Part shown: piece after piece, positions 20,195 through 27,490 of the stretch
How positions within the stretch are numbered: position 1 is the first letter of the stretch
Layout of the letters: every line of letters starts with the position of its first letter
Source of the DNA: Streptomyces tauricus
GTDB taxonomy: Bacteria; Actinomycetota; Actinomycetes; Streptomycetales; Streptomycetaceae
DNA: 64,000 bases
NCBI RefSeq assembly: GCF_014650955.1
Contig: NZ_BMVY01000009.1
Location: 1 to 64,000, forward strand
Direction of reading: 5' to 3'
Notes under the pieces: generated by a model
Seen by the model: only the letters and a program-made list of their open reading frames with translations
The model's database searches: none
What the model was told of the DNA's origin: nothing
Translations under genes and position numbers: made by a program

Positions 20195-21388
20195 ATGAGC
20201 ACCAAGGACTTCATCGAGAAGGACTACTACAAGGTCCTCGGCGTCCCCAAGGACGCCACCGAGGCCGAGATCAAGAAGGCGTACCGCAAGCTCGCCCGCG
20301 AGTTCCACCCGGACGCCAACAAGGGCAACGCGCGGGCCGAGGAGCGCTTCAAGGAGATCTCCGAGGCGAACGACATCCTCGGGGACCCCAAGAAGCGCAA
20401 GGAGTACGACGAGGCCCGCACCCTCTTCGGCAACGGCGGCTTCCGTCCCGGCCCGGCCGGCTCGGGCGGCTCCTTCAACTTCGACCTGGGGGACCTCTTC
20501 GGAGGCGGCGCCCAGGGCGGGGCGGGTGGAGCGGGCGGGGCCGGTGGCTTCGGCGGCGGTATAGGGGACGTCTTCGGCGGACTCTTCAACCGCGGCGGTG
20601 CGGGCCCCGGTGCCCGCACGCAGCCGCGGCGCGGCCAGGACATCGACACCGAGGTCACGCTCAGCTTCACGGAGGCGGTGGACGGCGCGACCGTCCCGCT
20701 CCGGATGACCTCGCAGTCGCCCTGCAAGGCCTGTTCGGGCACCGGCGACAAGAACGGCACACCGCGCGTGTGCCCGACCTGTGTCGGCACCGGCCAGGTG
20801 GCGCGCGGTTCGGGCGGCGGTTTCTCGCTGACCGACCCGTGCCCCGACTGCAAGGGCCGCGGCCTGATCGCGGAGCACGCGTGCGCGGTCTGCAGCGGCT
20901 CGGGACGCGCCAAGTCGTCCCGGACCATGCAGGTCCGTATCCCCGCGGGGGTGTCGGACGGCCAGCGCATCCGGCTGCGCGGCAAGGGCGCGCCGGGCGA
21001 ACGGGGCGGCCCGTCGGGCGACCTGTACGTCACGGTGCACGTGGACTCGCACCCGGTCTTCGGCCGCAAGGGCGACAACCTCACCGTCACCGTGCCCGTC
21101 ACCTTCACGGAGGCGGCACTCGGCGGCGAGGTGCGCGTGCCCACGCTCGGGGGGCCTCCGGTCACCCTGAAACTGCCCCCGGGCACGCCCAACGGCCGTA
21201 CGATGCGCGCCCGTGGCAAGGGCGCGGTCCGCAAGGACGGCACCCGCGGGGACCTGTTGGTCACCGTCGAGGTGAGTGTCCCGGTGGACCTGACGGGGAA
21301 GGCTCGTGACGCGCTGGAGGCGTATCGCGAGGCGACCGCGGAGGAGGATCCGCGGGCTGAGCTGTTCCAGGCCGCGAAGGGAGCATGA
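20195..21388 (+). CDS. dnaJ: Chaperone DnaJ (Hsp40), type I
   Basis: 397 residues with all type I parts: J domain with HPD at residues 38-40, a long Gly/Phe-rich region (about 85-150), four zinc-binding CxxCxGxG units (CKACSGTG, CPTCVGTG, CPDCKGRG, CAVCSGSG) and two C-terminal peptide-binding domains. It delivers substrates to DnaK and stimulates ATP hydrolysis. The ATG has GGAAGGAGGGG upstream. The spacer before it holds an inverted repeat GTACGCGC/GCGCGTAC that may modulate expression. hspR follows after seven bases. Confidence 0.98.
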   Translation: MSTKDFIEKDYYKVLGVPKDATEAEIKKAYRKLAREFHPDANKGNARAEERFKEISEANDILGDPKKRKEYDEARTLFGNGGFRPGPAGSGGSFNFDLGDLFGGGAQGGAGGAGGAGGFGGGIGDVFGGLFNRGGAGPGARTQPRRGQDIDTEVTLSFTEAVDGATVPLRMTSQSPCKACSGTGDKNGTPRVCPTCVGTGQVARGSGGGFSLTDPCPDCKGRGLIAEHACAVCSGSGRAKSSRTMQVRIPAGVSDGQRIRLRGKGAPGERGGPSGDLYVTVHVDSHPVFGRKGDNLTVTVPVTFTEAALGGEVRVPTLGGPPVTLKLPPGTPNGRTMRARGKGAVRKDGTRGDLLVTVEVSVPVDLTGKARDALEAYREATAEEDPRAELFQAAKGA

Positions 21389-21395
21389 GGACACC

Positions 21396-21869
21396 ATGGA
21401 CGCACCCGGACGCCGTCGGCAGAACTCCTTCACCGGCAGGGCGTACGAGCTGACGGAAGAGACACCGGTGTACGTCATCTCGGTGGCCGCCCAGCTCTCC
21501 GGTCTGCACCCGCAGACGCTGCGTCAGTACGACCGCCTCGGCCTGGTCTCCCCCGACCGCACGGCCGGCCGCGGCCGGCGCTACTCGGCCCGCGACATCG
21601 AACTGCTGCGCACCGTCCAGCAGTTGTCGCAGGACGAGGGCATCAACCTCGCCGGCATCAAGCGCATCATCGAGCTGGAGAACCAGGTCGCCGCACTCCA
21701 GTCCCGCGTCGCGGAACTGCAGTCGGCCCTGGAGGGCGCGGCGGCGACCATGCAGCAGCGCGAGGCAGCGGTCCACGCCTCGTACCGCCGAGACCTGGTC
21801 CCGTACCAGGAGGTCCAGCAGACGAGCGCCCTGGTGGTATGGCGCCCGAAACGCCCCCCGACGGACTGA
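21396..21869 (+). CDS. hspR: Heat-shock repressor HspR (MerR family)
   Basis: 157 residues. A MerR-type winged helix ('YVISVAAQLSGLHPQTLRQYDRLGL', 'RRYSARDIELLRTVQQLSQDEGIN') is followed by a coiled coil ('LENQVAALQSRVAELQSAL') and the conserved C-terminal 'ALVVWRPKR' tail. HspR binds HAIR repeats together with DnaK and represses dnaK, clpB and others. Perfect or near-perfect HAIR sites occur in this window before dnaK and clpB. It is the last gene of the operon, seven bases after dnaJ. Confidence 0.97.
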   Translation: MDAPGRRRQNSFTGRAYELTEETPVYVISVAAQLSGLHPQTLRQYDRLGLVSPDRTAGRGRRYSARDIELLRTVQQLSQDEGINLAGIKRIIELENQVAALQSRVAELQSALEGAAATMQQREAAVHASYRRDLVPYQEVQQTSALVVWRPKRPPTD

Positions 21870-21888
21870 GCGGGGCAACGGTCACGTC

Positions 21889-21926
21889 AAGGGGCCCGGA
21901 GGTTCATTCGAACCTCCGGGCCCCTT
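21889..21926 (+). terminator. Strong terminator after hspR
   Basis: A 17-bp perfect stem (21889-21905 with 21910-21926, four-base loop ATTC) followed by a short T run. It separates hspR from the convergent marR gene and can serve both strands. Confidence 0.92.
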
Positions 21927-21952
21927 TTCCATGTCTCGGTCCATGTCTCGGT

Positions 21953-22459
21953 CTATGTCTCGCGCTGCCGGGCCGCCCCGGCGCCGGGCGCGGGCAGCCG
22001 GGCGGTGGAGTCCGTGTACTTGAGGAGGAGGCGGGCGAATTCGAGCCGCTCGGACTCGGGCCAGTCGCGGGTGATGTATTCGAACGCCTGCCGCTGCTGG
22101 TGGCGGAAGCGGTTGAGGAGGGCGGTGCCGTCCTGCGTGAGGTGGAGCACGGTGCGGCGGCCGTCCCGCTGCGAGGCCGCGCGGACCAGATAGCCGTGGG
22201 AGATGCAGTCGCTCACCATGCGGCTGGCCACCGACGGGTCCACCAGCAGGTGCTCGGCGAGTCCGCCGACCGTCATCTCCGTGTCCGCCTCGGCTGCCTC
22301 GTCGACGATGTTGAGGACCAGGTTGCGCTTGAGGTCCTTGGGCCCCGACGGGGGGTCGACCGGCGCCTGCATGGTGCGCCGCCTGAGTCGGGCGAAGGCC
22401 GCGCCGACGGCGTCCAGGAGGGCCTGGCCCTGCGGCATGGAGGCGTCCGTATCAGTCAC
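21953..22459 (-). CDS. MarR-family transcriptional regulator
   Basis: 168 residues from the GTG at 22459 (AAGGTG upstream). It shows the MarR winged helix: 'MTVGGLAEHLLVDPSVASRMVSDCISHGYLVRAAS' with the wing 'QRDGRRTVLHLTQDGTALL'. MarR proteins are dimeric repressors often released by small aromatic ligands. It is divergent from an amidohydrolase gene, and a perfect palindrome lies in the shared promoter, so it probably controls that gene and itself. Confidence 0.93.
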   Translation of the reverse strand: MTDTDASMPQGQALLDAVGAAFARLRRRTMQAPVDPPSGPKDLKRNLVLNIVDEAAEADTEMTVGGLAEHLLVDPSVASRMVSDCISHGYLVRAASQRDGRRTVLHLTQDGTALLNRFRHQQRQAFEYITRDWPESERLEFARLLLKYTDSTARLPAPGAGAARQRET

Positions 22460-22473
22460 CCGCGCACCTTATC

Positions 22474-22502
22474 GCATGTATCTGCGGACCACAGATACAT
22501 GC
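22474..22502. promoter_or_regulatory. Probable MarR operator
   Basis: A perfect inverted repeat with 11-bp arms, GCATGTATCTG-N7-CAGATACATGC, 15 bases before the marR start and 98 before the amidohydrolase start. Further TGCAT elements follow at 22508-22513 and 22527-22531. Size and position fit a MarR dimer site controlling both divergent genes. Confidence 0.8.
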
Positions 22503-22599
22503 AAAGATGCATGGAGTTGCCAGTTGCATTAATGTGGTGCTCGCGGTGGGAGCGCTCGGCACCGGCTGAGGGACCGACCTGCCCGGAGAAGAGAGAGTC

Positions 22600-23844
22600 A
22601 TGATCACAGCCATCATCAACGGCCAGGTGTTCGACGGCGAGCGCGTGCTGGAGGACACCACGGTCGTGCTGGACGGCTCGCGCATCACCGCGGTCGGCGG
22701 CGAGGCGCCCGCCGGGGCGGAGATCGTCGACGCGGTCGGCGGCACCCTGCTGCCCGGCCTGTTCGACGCCCATGTGCACACCTCCGACGAGGCGCTCGCG
22801 CTGGCCCTGCGGTTCGGGATCACCACCGAACTGGAGATGCAGGGCATGAACACCGGGGCCGTTCGCCGGCGTGTCTCGGAGAACGACTCCCTCGCCGACG
22901 TCCGCTCAGCGGGCTTCGGCATCACCCCTCCCGGGGGCCACCCCAGCGAACTCATGCCGAAGGGTTTCAAGCCGGGGGGCCACCGCGGACGGGGCGACGG
23001 GGGCGCGCCGCGCGAGGTGCCTCTGATGCCGTTCTCGACCACGCCCGAGGAGGCGGTCGGGTTCGTCCCGCGGCTCGTCGAGGCGGGTTCGGACTACATC
23101 AAGTTCATGGTCGACGACGGCAGCGTCGAGGGCCACCCCGGTCTGCCCATGCTCGACCAGGCGACCCTGAGCGCCGGGGTCGCGGAGGCCCACCGGCACG
23201 GGATGCTCACCATCGCCCACACGCTGACCGTCGACGCGACCCGGATGGCGATCGAGGCAGGCATCGACGGTTTCGCGCACCTGTTCATGGACCGGCCGCA
23301 CACCGAGGAGATCATCGGCCTCATCGCCGCCTCCGGCGCGTTCGTCGTTCCCTGCGTCGTCCTGAACGCCTCCATGATGGGCATCACGGGAGCGTCCCTG
23401 TCCGCGGACCCGCGCGTCGGCTCACGCCTGGACGAGGCGTGGACGAACGCCCTGAACACCAGCTACGACCGTTACCCGCAGGGCAGGCTGGAGGACGTCC
23501 TGGCCTCGGTCAAGGCCTTGCACGACGCGGGCGTCGACCTCCTGGCGGGCACCGACTCGGCCCCCATGCCGCTGCAGTTCATGGGCGGTGTGGTCCACGG
23601 CGCCAGCGTCCACCAGGAACTCCAGTACCTCGTCCGGGCCGGCCTCACCCCGGTCCAGGCCCTGCGCGCGGCGACCGCGGCCCCGGCACGGCGCTTCGGC
23701 CTCTCGGACCGCGGCCGTATAGCGGAGGGCCTGCGGGCCGACCTGCTTCTCGTGGCCGGCGACCCCACGACCACGATCGGCGACACCCTCAACCTGCGCG
23801 AGGTCTGGCGCCGCGGCACCCGCATGACGCTCTCGGCGTCCTAG
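22600..23844 (+). CDS. Amidohydrolase family metal-dependent hydrolase (prolidase/imidazolonepropionase-like)
   Basis: 414 residues. Metal ligands of the amidohydrolase TIM barrel are in place: HxH in FDAHVHT (His58, His60), His in LTIAHTL (about 206), a later His in FAHLFMD and the catalytic Asp in GTDSAP (about 318). The C-terminal composite domain ends with 'GRIAEGLRADLLLVAGDPT', typical of the imidazolonepropionase/prolidase-like branch. It probably hydrolyses an amide, cyclic amide or lactone; the substrate cannot be read. It is under a likely MarR operator with the divergent repressor. The ATG has GAAGAGAGAG upstream. Confidence 0.9.
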   Translation: MITAIINGQVFDGERVLEDTTVVLDGSRITAVGGEAPAGAEIVDAVGGTLLPGLFDAHVHTSDEALALALRFGITTELEMQGMNTGAVRRRVSENDSLADVRSAGFGITPPGGHPSELMPKGFKPGGHRGRGDGGAPREVPLMPFSTTPEEAVGFVPRLVEAGSDYIKFMVDDGSVEGHPGLPMLDQATLSAGVAEAHRHGMLTIAHTLTVDATRMAIEAGIDGFAHLFMDRPHTEEIIGLIAASGAFVVPCVVLNASMMGITGASLSADPRVGSRLDEAWTNALNTSYDRYPQGRLEDVLASVKALHDAGVDLLAGTDSAPMPLQFMGGVVHGASVHQELQYLVRAGLTPVQALRAATAAPARRFGLSDRGRIAEGLRADLLLVAGDPTTTIGDTLNLREVWRRGTRMTLSAS

Positions 23845-23871
23845 GCGCCGTGCCGTCACGCGGGAACTGGC

Positions 23872-24612
23872 TCAGGAGGAAGCCGTTCCCGGCCGCCGCG
23901 CGACGAAGACGAACTCGCGGCCGGGGCGGTCGGGTGCGTCGCGGACGCCCCGCACCGCGTAGCCCTGGGCGGCCAGGTCGGCCTCGACCTCCTCGCGCTC
24001 ACGGAAACGCAGCGTCGACTCCGACGTCAGCTTCTGCCCGTCGGCGGCGAAGACGTACGTCTGGCGGAAGGACACCAGCTGTCCGTCGATCCCGGTCAGC
24101 TCGGTCCAGCTCTCCACGGCACCGACGCCGGGGATCTCCGTCACGCCGTACGAGGCCTCGCGGTTCCACTCCTCCCAGGCGCGCCGGGCCGGATCGCGGG
24201 TCTCGAAGACGAAGTGCCCACCGGGCCGCAGGGCTTGGTGGGCGCCCCGCAGGGTGTCCCGCCAGGTCTGGTCGTCGACGATCTGCTGGGCCGCGTTGGC
24301 CGTCATGGTCGCGAGGTCGACGCGGAGGGGAGGCAGCGCGGTGGCGTCGCCGTGGAGCCAGCGCACCCGATCGCTGCCGGGTTTGCCGCGGGCCACGTCG
24401 AGGGACGCCCGCGCGGGGTCGACCCCGACGACCTCGACCCCGCGCGCGGCGAGCAGCAGCGCGAACACCCCGGTCCCGCAGCCGATGTCGAGCACGCGGC
24501 GCGCCCCGAACTCCTCCGCGATACGGACGTACGCGTCGAGGTCACCGCGATCGGGATCGAGCGGGTCGTAGATCGCGGCGAGCCGGGGGTGGCCGAAGTT
24601 CTCGTCAGCCAT
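23872..24612 (-). CDS. Class I SAM-dependent methyltransferase
   Basis: 246 residues. Motif I is 'RRVLDIGCGTGVFALLL' (about residues 37-53), followed by 'VVGVDPARASLDVAR', 'LHGDATALP' and a post-I region 'HQALRPGGHFVFETRDPARRAW'. This is the small-molecule methyltransferase fold; the acceptor is unknown. The ATG at 24612 overlaps the end of the upstream DUF397 gene by eight bases (ATGGCTGA), so it is the last gene of the XRE-DUF397 operon. That coupling is unusual and suggests the methyltransferase is controlled with the DUF397 system. Confidence 0.9.
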   Translation of the reverse strand: MADENFGHPRLAAIYDPLDPDRGDLDAYVRIAEEFGARRVLDIGCGTGVFALLLAARGVEVVGVDPARASLDVARGKPGSDRVRWLHGDATALPPLRVDLATMTANAAQQIVDDQTWRDTLRGAHQALRPGGHFVFETRDPARRAWEEWNREASYGVTEIPGVGAVESWTELTGIDGQLVSFRQTYVFAADGQKLTSESTLRFREREEVEADLAAQGYAVRGVRDAPDRPGREFVFVARRPGTASS

Positions 24613-24964
24613 TGCCCCGCGCACGGGCGTGCTGGAGAAGCCCGGCGAGGCCCTGCGGGCCGGTGGCGGGGATGACATCGGGGTCGTCACTCTCGCGGAG
24701 GCGGAGGGTGCCGTCGGGGGCGGCGGCTATGTAGAGGCATTCGCCCTGCGGGCCGCCGCTGAACGTCGACTTCTGCCAGCGGTTCAGCTCGGACACGTGG
24801 TGCAGCAGTGCGGCGAGGCTCTGCGCCCCGGTGGCGAGGATGACGTCGGGGGCGTCGCTCTCGCGGAGGCGGGGGGTTCCGGCGGGGGTGGTGGCTATTT
24901 CAAGGCAGTTGCCTTCGGGGCCGCCGCTGAAGGATGACTTCTGCCAGTTGTTCAGCGCAGGCAT
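24605..24964 (-). CDS. Tandem-DUF397 protein (two fused domains)
   Basis: 119 residues holding two successive DUF397 domains. Each has the 'WQKS(S/T)FSGGP.G.CL.IA...G...RLRES..PDVI' pattern: the first from residue 5 and the second from about 61, joined by 'LAALLHHVSELNR'. DUF397 proteins are normally single domains of 60-80 residues that work with XRE-DUF5753 regulators (whiJ/abaA-type systems) in Streptomyces development. The fusion likely arose by tandem duplication and deletion between copies. It lies 20 bases after a third copy and overlaps the methyltransferase start. Confidence 0.92.
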   Translation of the reverse strand: MPALNNWQKSSFSGGPEGNCLEIATTPAGTPRLRESDAPDVILATGAQSLAALLHHVSELNRWQKSTFSGGPQGECLYIAAAPDGTLRLRESDDPDVIPATGPQGLAGLLQHARARGNG

Positions 24965-24984
24965 GCGGGCCTCCTCTGCGTTCC

Positions 24985-25179
24985 TCAGCCATTGCCCTGC
25001 GCGGGGCGACGGGTATGGTGCAGCAGCCCGGCGAGGGCCTGCGGCTCGGTGGTGAGGATGACGCCGGGGGCCTCGCTCTCGCGGAGGCGAATCGTTCCGT
25101 CGGGGGCCGTGGCTATGTACAGGCACTCACCTTCCGGACCTCCACTGAACGTCGACTTCTGCCAGTTGAGTTCCGGCAT
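24985..25179 (-). CDS. DUF397 protein
   Basis: 64 residues, a single DUF397 domain ('LNWQKSTFSGGPEGECLYIA' then 'GTIRLRESEAPGVIL'), ending with a basic tail. It starts ten bases after the XRE-DUF5753 gene and is the usual partner of that regulator. The DUF397 protein is thought to bind and relieve its cognate XRE regulator; the evidence for that is from related whiJ-type systems. Confidence 0.93.
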   Translation of the reverse strand: MPELNWQKSTFSGGPEGECLYIATAPDGTIRLRESEAPGVILTTEPQALAGLLHHTRRPAQGNG

Positions 25180-25189
25180 CGAGGCCTCC

Positions 25190-26071
25190 CTAGAAGGTGT
25201 AGAGAACGTGCTGGATGAGAGCCAGCGAGTCCTTTACGGAGTGTGCATCGGGGGCCAACGATACGTCGATAGGGGGCAAGGCGTTCTCGGCGAGATGGCG
25301 AAACAGCTTCTCGTACCGCTCCAGGCTTGCCCTGTCCGCCAAGTACTGCAGGCCGACGGGCTTTTCGAGCACGACGGTGGCCAACTGCGGTAGTCCTGGG
25401 ACGACGTGGACAAAGTTGCCGCTGAGGGCGGCGTACGCCGGGGCGCTGAACGGATAGACCTGGATGGTGACGTGGGGGAGTCGGGCGAGTTCGACAAGGT
25501 GCAGCAGTTGTTCGCGGGCCACCTTTGGGCCGCCGAACTGCATGTGCAGAGCTGACTCGTGGATCACCGCGTGCACCGAGGGGGGACTCTCGCGGGTGAG
25601 TACCCGCTGTCGCTCCATGCGGAACTCCACGGCGTCTTCCTTGCGTTCGAAGCCCAGTCCGGGGCTGGCGAAGATGGCTCGGGTGTACTCGGCTGTCTGG
25701 AGAAGTCCCGGAATGAACAGTGACTGGTGCATCCGCAGGGCGGTGCAGTCGGACTCCAGCTCCGCTATGTTGAGCGCGTCCAAGCCTCGACGCTTCTTGT
25801 GTGCGCTCCACCATCCTTTTCCTGCCGCCTCAGACATCGACACCAGTTCGTCAATGTAGGGCTTGTCTGTGCAACCGTAAGTGCGGCACAGGTTCAATAG
25901 TCGCTCGGTCAGGATCGATGTGCGCCCCAACTCGATGTGGCTTAGCTGGGCCCGGCTCATGCCGATGCGTTCAGCGCCCTCACCGGCACTCAATCCAGCT
26001 CGTTCGCGCAGTTGTTTGAGTTCGAAGCCGAGTCGTCGTTGACGTTCGCTGATGGTGGTGCGCAGTCCCAC
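25190..26071 (-). CDS. XRE-family regulator with DUF5753 domain (WhiJ-like)
   Basis: 293 residues from GTG 26071 with AAGGAG six bases upstream. The N-terminal XRE helix-turn-helix spans about residues 12-70 ('LKQLRERAGLSAGEGAERIG', 'SRAQLSHIELGRTS'), then the DUF5753 domain ('SDCTALRMHQSLFIPGLLQT', 'AEYTRAIF', 'HAVIHESAL', 'RLPHVTIQVYPF'). These proteins regulate development and antibiotic genes and pair with DUF397 proteins and anti-sigma-like ATPases; both are present here, downstream and divergent. Lower GC in this gene than in neighbours fits recent acquisition. Confidence 0.95.
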   Translation of the reverse strand: MGLRTTISERQRRLGFELKQLRERAGLSAGEGAERIGMSRAQLSHIELGRTSILTERLLNLCRTYGCTDKPYIDELVSMSEAAGKGWWSAHKKRRGLDALNIAELESDCTALRMHQSLFIPGLLQTAEYTRAIFASPGLGFERKEDAVEFRMERQRVLTRESPPSVHAVIHESALHMQFGGPKVAREQLLHLVELARLPHVTIQVYPFSAPAYAALSGNFVHVVPGLPQLATVVLEKPVGLQYLADRASLERYEKLFRHLAENALPPIDVSLAPDAHSVKDSLALIQHVLYTF

Positions 26072-26306
26072 GGGTCACTCCTTGATGGCTCCCTCAGAGT
26101 CTGCCCTGCTCAAGGAGGGGGGTCCACCGATCCTGCGAAGAGGTTGAGATTTACATCCTCCAATAGTTACTTTAAGTGTGCTTTAGGTAACACTCTGAAG
26201 TCAGGCAACTCCCCCTGCCCACAAGCCGACAGAGCACCCGCCCCTCCATCCGGGAGCGCGCGGGCATCGCCATCGCCGGGCCCGAACCATGACTGGAGCC
26301 CAGCCG
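26072..26306. promoter_or_regulatory. Divergent promoter with imperfect inverted repeat
   Basis: The gap between the XRE gene and the ATPase gene is AT-rich for this genome. It has an imperfect inverted repeat GTTACTTTAAG / CTTTAGGTAAC at 26166-26191, a reasonable binding site for the XRE protein. Specific -10 and -35 boxes were not assigned. Confidence 0.55.
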
Positions 26307-26738
26307 ATGGACCCCGCCCGCACCGCCGCGCACCGCGCCACCCAACTCACCCACGACTACAGCCTCTTCGCGCCCGCCGACGCCACGTCACCCCGTGTCT
26401 GCCGGGACTTCGTGCGGGCCGTGCTGTTCACGCACGGGCGGGAGGCTCTCGTCATGCCCGCCGCGCTGTGCACCTCGGAGCTGGTCACCAACGTCCATCT
26501 GCACACCAAGGGCGCCGCCATACTCCGAGTCCGCCTGAACCCGACGCGCCTCCACGTGAGCGTCTTCGACGAGAGCCCCGATCCACCGGTCGTGGCGCGC
26601 CCCGCCGCGGGAGTCGTCGTCTGCTGGGGGAGAGGGCTCGCCCTGGTCGAGGAGGTGGCGGACACATGGGGCGTCGCCGACGCGAGGACCGGGCGGTACG
26701 CGAAAGGGGTGTGGTTCGAGCTGCGGCCGACGGTATGA
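26307..26738 (+). CDS. Anti-sigma-factor-like ATP-binding protein (RsbW/HATPase family)
   Basis: 143 residues from ATG 26307, which has GGAG about nine bases upstream; an ATG at 26289 is also possible but lacks a ribosome site. It shows the Bergerat fold with the N box 'ALCTSELVTNVHLHTKG' and later 'SVFDESPDPP' and 'GRGLALVEEVADTWGV' (G1/G2 boxes). Stand-alone proteins of this type in Streptomyces are anti-sigma-like kinases. It is divergent from the XRE-DUF397 operon, the classic three-part abaA/whiJ-type arrangement. Confidence 0.9.
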   Translation: MDPARTAAHRATQLTHDYSLFAPADATSPRVCRDFVRAVLFTHGREALVMPAALCTSELVTNVHLHTKGAAILRVRLNPTRLHVSVFDESPDPPVVARPAAGVVVCWGRGLALVEEVADTWGVADARTGRYAKGVWFELRPTV

Positions 26739-26798
26739 GCGCCGGGGCGGCGAAAATCTTGGTGTGCGGGGCCGACGGAACCGGGTAACGTCTTTGGC

Positions 26799-26828
26799 AT
26801 GTTCTTCCAGACGCCGATTTACGAGTGA
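26799..26828 (+). CDS. Possible nine-residue leader peptide
   Basis: A short open frame MFFQTPIYE starts at an ATG 130 bases before the DUF6243 gene and ends seven bases before a long hairpin. The order leader, hairpin, gene resembles an attenuator. There is no clear ribosome site, so translation is doubtful. Confidence 0.25.
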   Translation: MFFQTPIYE

Positions 26829-26834
26829 GAGCGT

Positions 26835-26879
26835 GACGGGCCCCGCTCGACGTCCTCCGACGTCACGTCGCGGCCCGTC
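26835..26879 (+). promoter_or_regulatory. Long 5'-UTR hairpin before the DUF6243 gene
   Basis: Outer arms GACGGGCC/GGCCCGTC and inner arms GACGTC-CTCC-GACGTC form a stem-loop about 48 bases before the start codon. It could be a terminator of the upstream ATPase gene or an attenuator. No T run follows. Confidence 0.5.
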
Positions 26880-26927
26880 CCCACCGATGAATCCGTAGAT
26901 CACTCCACATCAGCACCGGGAGAACCC

Positions 26928-27149
26928 GTGACCGTGAGCAAGAACATCAACAACCCCGTGGGCCAGGGCGGCGGCCAGCGCAAGAAGCAGTCCCGCGCCG
27001 AACGGCAGAACAACGGCCCGTACCGCAACCTCGACCGCCAGGGCGCGGCCGACCAGAAGGCCGAGCTGGTGCGCAAGATGCGCGAGAAGGCAGCCGCCGC
27101 CGAGGCCGAGGCCGCGCGGCAGGCCGGCGACGGCAGCGCACAGAGCTGA
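26928..27149 (+). CDS. Small DUF6243-like basic protein
   Basis: 73 residues, highly charged: 'SKNINNPVGQGGGQRKKQSR', then 'ERQNNGPYRNLDRQGAADQK' and an Ala/Glu/Arg helix. I recognise this as a conserved short Streptomyces family (DUF6243) without known function. The GTG start follows AGAAC with only a weak ribosome site. It is flanked by hairpins on both sides, so it is probably a single-gene unit. Confidence 0.8.
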   Translation: MTVSKNINNPVGQGGGQRKKQSRAERQNNGPYRNLDRQGAADQKAELVRKMREKAAAAEAEAARQAGDGSAQS

Positions 27150-27169
27150 CGCACCACAGACAGCAGGAG

Positions 27170-27208
27170 GCAGGGCCCGGACCGCGACATGCGGTCCGGG
27201 CCCTGCCG
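27170..27208. terminator. Strong bidirectional terminator
   Basis: A 17-bp perfect stem (GGCAGGGCCCGGACCGC with its complement, loop GACAT) between the DUF6243 gene and the convergent lysis gene of the tail module. It marks the left edge of the tail module. Confidence 0.9.
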
Positions 27209-27220
27209 CGCTACCGTCCG

Positions 27221-27475
27221 CTAGCGGCCCGTCGTCTGCCACACCGTGAGCGCCAGGGCCAGGCACGAGGTCGCCGCAGCCAGTGACGGCAGCGGCCAGC
27301 GTGCGCGTTCCAGTGCCTCGATACGGGCCTCGTGCTCGTCGAGGGCCTTGTCGGTCTGGTCGACGCGCTGGAGGAGGAGCGCGAGGTCGCCCCGGGTGGT
27401 GGCGAAGCCGACGTCGACCGAACGACGCAGGCGCTCCAGTTCCAGGACGACCTCCTCGGTCTCGGTCGTCGTCAT
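27221..27475 (-). CDS. XhlA-like lysis-associated membrane protein
   Basis: 84 residues. The first 55 form an amphipathic coiled coil ('LERLRRSVDVGFATTRGDLA', 'RVDQTDKALDEHEARIEALE') and the last 25 one membrane helix ('LAAATSCLALALTVW'). This is the layout of XhlA-type proteins, which act with holins and amidases in phage lysis. It is the last gene of the tail module and follows the amidase, as expected for a lysis cassette. Identity is by layout, not by specific motifs. Confidence 0.7.
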   Translation of the reverse strand: MTTTETEEVVLELERLRRSVDVGFATTRGDLALLLQRVDQTDKALDEHEARIEALERARWPLPSLAAATSCLALALTVWQTTGR

Positions 27476-27490
27476 CGGGTACCTCCCGTG

